NCBI RefSeq assembly: GCF_014648895.1
Contig: NZ_BMRZ01000003.1
Span: 806,001-870,000, forward strand
DNA from: Streptomyces tanashiensis
GTDB lineage: Bacteria > Actinomycetota > Actinomycetes > Streptomycetales > Streptomycetaceae
Reading direction: 5' to 3'
DNA length: 64,000 nucleotides
Made by a program: the position numbers and the translations under genes. Positions 61,167-64,000 of the stretch are shown one piece after another (the first letter of the stretch is position 1; the number at the start of each line of letters is the position of its first letter). The notes under the pieces were generated by a model. The model had not been told where the DNA came from. It was given only the letters and a program-made list of their open reading frames with translations, and did no database searches.

Positions 61167-61188
61167 GGCGGCAGCCTAGCAAAATTCA

Positions 61189-61208
61189 TTTCGTTCGACC
61201 GAACGAAA
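61189..61208. promoter_or_regulatory. MarR operator 1
   Basis: TTTCGTTCG and CGAACGAAA are perfect 9-bp arms around AC, 23 bases before the MarR start (minus strand). It shares its arms with operator 2. Confidence 0.75.
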
Positions 61209-61240
61209 CACTTGTGATCAAGGGTCGGTGCGTGGCACTT

Positions 61241-61266
61241 TTATTTCGTTCGCTCGAACGAAATAA
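61241..61266. promoter_or_regulatory. MarR operator 2
   Basis: TTATTTCGTTCG and its complement are perfect 12-bp arms around CT. It ends 11 bases before the MFS ATG at 61278 and overlaps the likely promoter and ribosome site region. Confidence 0.8.
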
Positions 61267-61277
61267 ATGGAGGGCCG

Positions 61278-62657
61278 ATGTCCACGACCACCACGACCGC
61301 CGCCGGCGACACGTTCACCGTCCATCCGCGCCGCTGGGCCGCCGCCGTCGTCATGATGGTCGCCGCCCTGATGGACCTCGTGGACGTCACCATCGTCAAC
61401 GTCGCCCTGCCCTCCCTCGGGCACGGGCTCGGCGCCTCCGAGAGCGCCCTCCAGTGGACCGTCTCCGCCTACCTCCTGGGCTTCGCCGCGACCCTCGTCG
61501 TCGCGGGGCGCCTCGGCGACCGGTACGGCCGCAAGGCGCTCTTCCTCGGCGGCACCGCCGGCTTCGGCCTCGCCGGCCTCGCCTGCGGGCTCGCCCAGAG
61601 CCCCGGCCAGCTGATCGCGGCCCGCGCTGTCCAGGGCGTCGCCGCCGCCGTGCTCATGCCGCAGGTGCTCGGCTCCTTCCAGAGCCTCTTCCGGGGCAGG
61701 GACCGCGGCAAGGTCTTCGGGATGTACGGGGCGGTGGCCGGCTTCGCCTCCGCGGTCGGGCTGCTGCTCGGCGGGGTCCTCACCGACGCGGACCTCTTCG
61801 GGCTCGGCTGGCGCAGCGTCTTCCTCGTCAACGTGCCCGTCTCCCTCCTCACCCTCGTCGCCGCCGTCGTCCTCGTGCCCGGCACCCGGGAGCCTGCCGC
61901 CGTCCGGCCCCCGCTGCTCGGCAGCCTCGTCCTCGCCGCCGGCCTCGTCGCCGTCGTCCTGCCGCTCGTCCAGGGCCGCGGCTGGGGCTGGCCGCTCTGG
62001 GGCTGGGGCCTCCTCGCGGCCGGCGCCCTGGCGGTGGCCGGGGTCGCCGCGCGCGGCTCGGTGCTGCCCCGGCGCGTCCTCACCGTCCCGGCCTTCTCGT
62101 ACGGCCTGGCCGTGCAACTGCTCTTCGCCCTCGGCATGCAGGGCTTCTTCCTGGTCCTCGCGATCTGGCTGCAGGGCGGCCAGGGCTACACCCCGACGCA
62201 GGCGGGCGTCCTGATGGCCGCCTTCTCGGCGGGCGGCTTCCTCACGGCCCCGGCCGCCGAACCGCTCGCGGTCAAGCTCGGCCGGTACGTCCCGACCGCG
62301 GGCGCCCTCCTCATGGCGGGCGGCTACGGCTGGGTCTGGTACGCGATGGACGCCGCGGCCCCCGTCCACACCGGGGCCTGGCCCCTGGTCCCGGGCCTCG
62401 CCGTCGCGGGCGCCGGTCTCGGCCTCCTCGTCGTCCCTCTCGTCGGCATCGTCCTCTCGGCCGCCCCGGCCGAACTCGCGGGCGGAGCCTCCGGCGTCTT
62501 CTCCACCGCCCAGCAGTTCGGCGGCGCCCTCGGCGCCGCGGCCATCGGCACCGCCTACTTCGCGGACCTCTCCCTCGACGCCGCGATGCCCTGGGTCCTG
62601 GCGGCCTACGCCGGCGCCGCGCTGCTCAGCCTGCGGCTCCCGGCCGGCGGGAGGTGA
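61278..62657 (+). CDS. MFS drug efflux transporter (DHA2/EmrB-QacA type)
   Basis: A 459-residue transporter with about 13-14 hydrophobic helices, typical of the DHA2 family. LMDLVDVTIVNVALPSLGHGL is the family's helix-1 motif, and GRLGDRYGRKALFLGG is motif A. A large hydrophobic second half has a flexible middle. It is controlled by the divergent MarR gene through the palindromes upstream. GGAGGG is close before the ATG. The substrate is unknown; multidrug or antibiotic export is usual for the family. Confidence 0.9.
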   Translation: MSTTTTTAAGDTFTVHPRRWAAAVVMMVAALMDLVDVTIVNVALPSLGHGLGASESALQWTVSAYLLGFAATLVVAGRLGDRYGRKALFLGGTAGFGLAGLACGLAQSPGQLIAARAVQGVAAAVLMPQVLGSFQSLFRGRDRGKVFGMYGAVAGFASAVGLLLGGVLTDADLFGLGWRSVFLVNVPVSLLTLVAAVVLVPGTREPAAVRPPLLGSLVLAAGLVAVVLPLVQGRGWGWPLWGWGLLAAGALAVAGVAARGSVLPRRVLTVPAFSYGLAVQLLFALGMQGFFLVLAIWLQGGQGYTPTQAGVLMAAFSAGGFLTAPAAEPLAVKLGRYVPTAGALLMAGGYGWVWYAMDAAAPVHTGAWPLVPGLAVAGAGLGLLVVPLVGIVLSAAPAELAGGASGVFSTAQQFGGALGAAAIGTAYFADLSLDAAMPWVLAAYAGAALLSLRLPAGGR

Positions 62658-62675
62658 CGCTCCCTCACGGACGGC

Positions 62676-62707
62676 GCGCGCCGGGACCCGCAAGGGGCCC
62701 GGCGCGC
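62676..62707 (+). terminator. terminator of the MFS gene
   Basis: A perfect 10-bp stem (GCGCGCCGGG, 62676-62685, with 62698-62707) and 12-base loop, 18 bases after the MFS stop. Confidence 0.7.
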
Positions 62708-62810
62708 TCGTCCACGGGATCCGCACGTTCGGGAGGATGCGGTTAACGTCCGGGGAATTGAAGGGGATCGGGGTTCCCGACGGGGATCTACGCGCGTCAT
62801 CATCACTGCC

Positions 62811-63239
62811 ATGCGAATCCCCCCTCGATTCACCCTCGCCGGCGGTGTCGCCACCGCCCTCCTCCTCGGCGCCCCGGCCACCGCCGCCCCGGCCCCCGCG
62901 CCCGTCGCCGCCGTGTCCGCCGCGACCGTGACCCCGGCCGCGGCGCTCGCCTCGGTCGGGGACATCTGCTACTCCGACCTCCCCGCCCAGGCGTACGACA
63001 CCCTGCGGCTGATCGACGCGGGCGGCCCCTTCCCGTACCGCCAGGACGGGGTCGTCTTCCAGAACCGGGAGGGCGTCCTCCCCGCCCACTCGGCCGGCTA
63101 CTACCACGAGTACACGGTGAAGACTCCGGGCGTCTCCACCCGCGGCGCCCGCCGGATCGTCACCGGGAGCGCGGCGGAGGAGGACTACTACACCTCCGAC
63201 CACTACGCCACGTTCGACCTCGTCGACTACGCCTGCTGA
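62811..63239 (+). CDS. secreted guanyl-specific ribonuclease (RNase Sa type)
   Basis: A 142-residue exported RNase of the T1/Sa family that cuts RNA after guanosine. A signal peptide (hydrophobic 9-22, Ala-rich) and a pro-like Ala/Pro/Val stretch precede the mature domain from about residue 48. The active site matches RNase Sa: Glu87 (FQNRE, guanine binding), Glu100 (GYYHE, general base), Arg111, Arg115 and His131 (SDHYATF). The cysteines at 53 and 142 should form the single disulfide. No barstar-like inhibitor gene is adjacent. Confidence 0.93.
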   Translation: MRIPPRFTLAGGVATALLLGAPATAAPAPAPVAAVSAATVTPAAALASVGDICYSDLPAQAYDTLRLIDAGGPFPYRQDGVVFQNREGVLPAHSAGYYHEYTVKTPGVSTRGARRIVTGSAAEEDYYTSDHYATFDLVDYAC

Positions 63240-63272
63240 CCGTCCGACGACCGCCCGACGACCCCTCGCCCG

Positions 63273-64000
63273 TCAGCCCCGGCGCGGGGTCGTCCACTCC
63301 AGGCGCGTCCTGACCCGCGGGTCGTGGACGTGCTCCAGGGCGGCGAGCGCCGTCTCGCGCGCCGCGCCGTCCGCCTCCCCGTCCGCGAGGATCGACGCCA
63401 GCGCGTCGACGGCGCGCGGGTCCTGACGGATCGCGAGCCCGCGCGCCGCCTCCGCCGCCGTCTCCGGGTCGGTGTCGCCGAGCCGCTCCGCGAGCCCCTC
63501 CCGTACGAGCGGGGTGTCGTCGGGCAGCTCGGCGAGCGCCAGCGTCGCCCAGTCCCGCACCCGGGCGTCGCCGTCCCGGCTCAGCGCGAGGAGCACGCCG
63601 AGCGCCTCGACGTGCCCGGCCGGCACGATCCCGGCGAGGGCCGCCGCGACGGCCCGGCGCACCACCGCATCGGGATGCCCGGCCGCCGCGAGCAGTTCGG
63701 GCACGGCCGCCGCGTCTCCGCACTCCCCGAGCGCGAGCACCGCCGACAGCAGCGGTTCCCGCGCCGGGGGCACGGCCTCCGCCGCCAGCCGCCGCAGCAC
63801 CGGGACCGCGCCCGGACCGAAACCGGGCAGCTCGCCGAGCACCCGCGCGCCGAGGGCCCGGCGCAGTGGATCGCGGTAGGCGCACCACCCGGCCGCCGCC
63901 ACGAAGGTCTCCTCGTCGGCCCGGCCCGACAGTTCGGCCACCGCCGTCGTCCAGTCGTCGAGCTCGGGGTCCCCGCAGCGCAGCGCCCGCGCCGCGAGCT
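63273..64000 (-). CDS. HEAT-repeat protein, 5' end outside the window
   Basis: The C-terminal 240 or so residues of a helical-repeat protein. Repeats of about 30 residues with AVVRRAVAAALAG, ARVRDWATLALAEL and PETAAEAARGLA are HEAT or PBS-lyase-type units. The frame stays open to the window edge (LAARALRCGDPELDDWTTA precedes the internal GTG at 63941), so the true start is beyond 64000. Such proteins are scaffolds or adaptors. No catalytic motif is visible. Confidence 0.8.
   Translation of the reverse strand, partial: LAARALRCGDPELDDWTTAVAELSGRADEETFVAAAGWCAYRDPLRRALGARVLGELPGFGPGAVPVLRRLAAEAVPPAREPLLSAVLALGECGDAAAVPELLAAAGHPDAVVRRAVAAALAGIVPAGHVEALGVLLALSRDGDARVRDWATLALAELPDDTPLVREGLAERLGDTDPETAAEAARGLAIRQDPRAVDALASILADGEADGAARETALAALEHVHDPRVRTRLEWTTPRRG

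Overview
The window is high-GC DNA with GTG starts, strongly biased third codon positions and a gene order typical of a Streptomyces chromosome core. Indicators include phoD, dnaE, a his operon containing priA, trp genes with a trpM-like ORF, lgt, gltBD, an RNase Sa homologue and many Streptomyces-type conserved hypotheticals. There are no rRNA or tRNA genes, no CRISPR array and no recognisable transposase or prophage. It is a housekeeping region containing a few accessory blocks.

Layout. 1-5018: phoD, a DsbA-like protein with a membrane partner, and a DUF2252 protein, all on the minus strand. 5208-8747: dnaE. 8834-17271: a small basic protein, a NYN nuclease-like protein, an ABC exporter, a DUF2567 membrane protein, YbaK, a LON-domain protein, an alpha-helical hypothetical and a large beta-helix/membrane protein. 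17466-23179: the overlapping operon hisD-hisC-hisB-orf-hisH-priA-ridA-hisF. 23301-25130: an ArsR-type regulator and MFS pump. 25163-33186: a TIGR03085 protein, then hisI-trpE-membrane genes-trpC-trpM-trpB-trpA. 33251-35187: a second DsbA-like protein and lgt. 35247-43489: a tightly overlapping seven-gene minus-strand operon of four ADP-ribosylglycohydrolase homologues, a ribokinase, a CoA transferase and a CitE-like lyase. 43743-51016: a VIT-type metal transporter and gltBD. 51116-63239: small regulatory modules, each a regulator facing its target across a palindrome (PadR/luciferase-like oxidoreductase, MerR/aldo-keto reductase, MarR/MFS), plus a DEAD-box helicase, a secreted tyrosine phosphatase and a secreted RNase. 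63273-end: a HEAT-repeat protein cut by the window edge.

How it works together. Histidine and tryptophan synthesis are interleaved. No separate hisA or trpF is present, which fits PriA serving both pathways. hisI and trpE are 11 bases apart and probably co-transcribed. Nitrogen assimilation (gltBD), lipoprotein maturation (lgt) and extracytoplasmic thiol chemistry (two DsbA-like proteins) sit nearby.

Most unusual content. (1) The ADP-ribosylglycohydrolase/ribokinase/CoA operon has no function known to me. (2) A palindromic repeat family occurs at three places: once between trpM and trpB, and twice within reading frames of that operon, where it is translated in frame. One copy is itself interrupted by a second palindromic repeat family. 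(3) At least twelve genes have a -10-like hexamer 6-8 bases before the start codon, the layout of leaderless transcripts. (4) Several regulator genes have clear palindromic operators. (5) Two terminators carry tandem degenerate copies of one stem arm.
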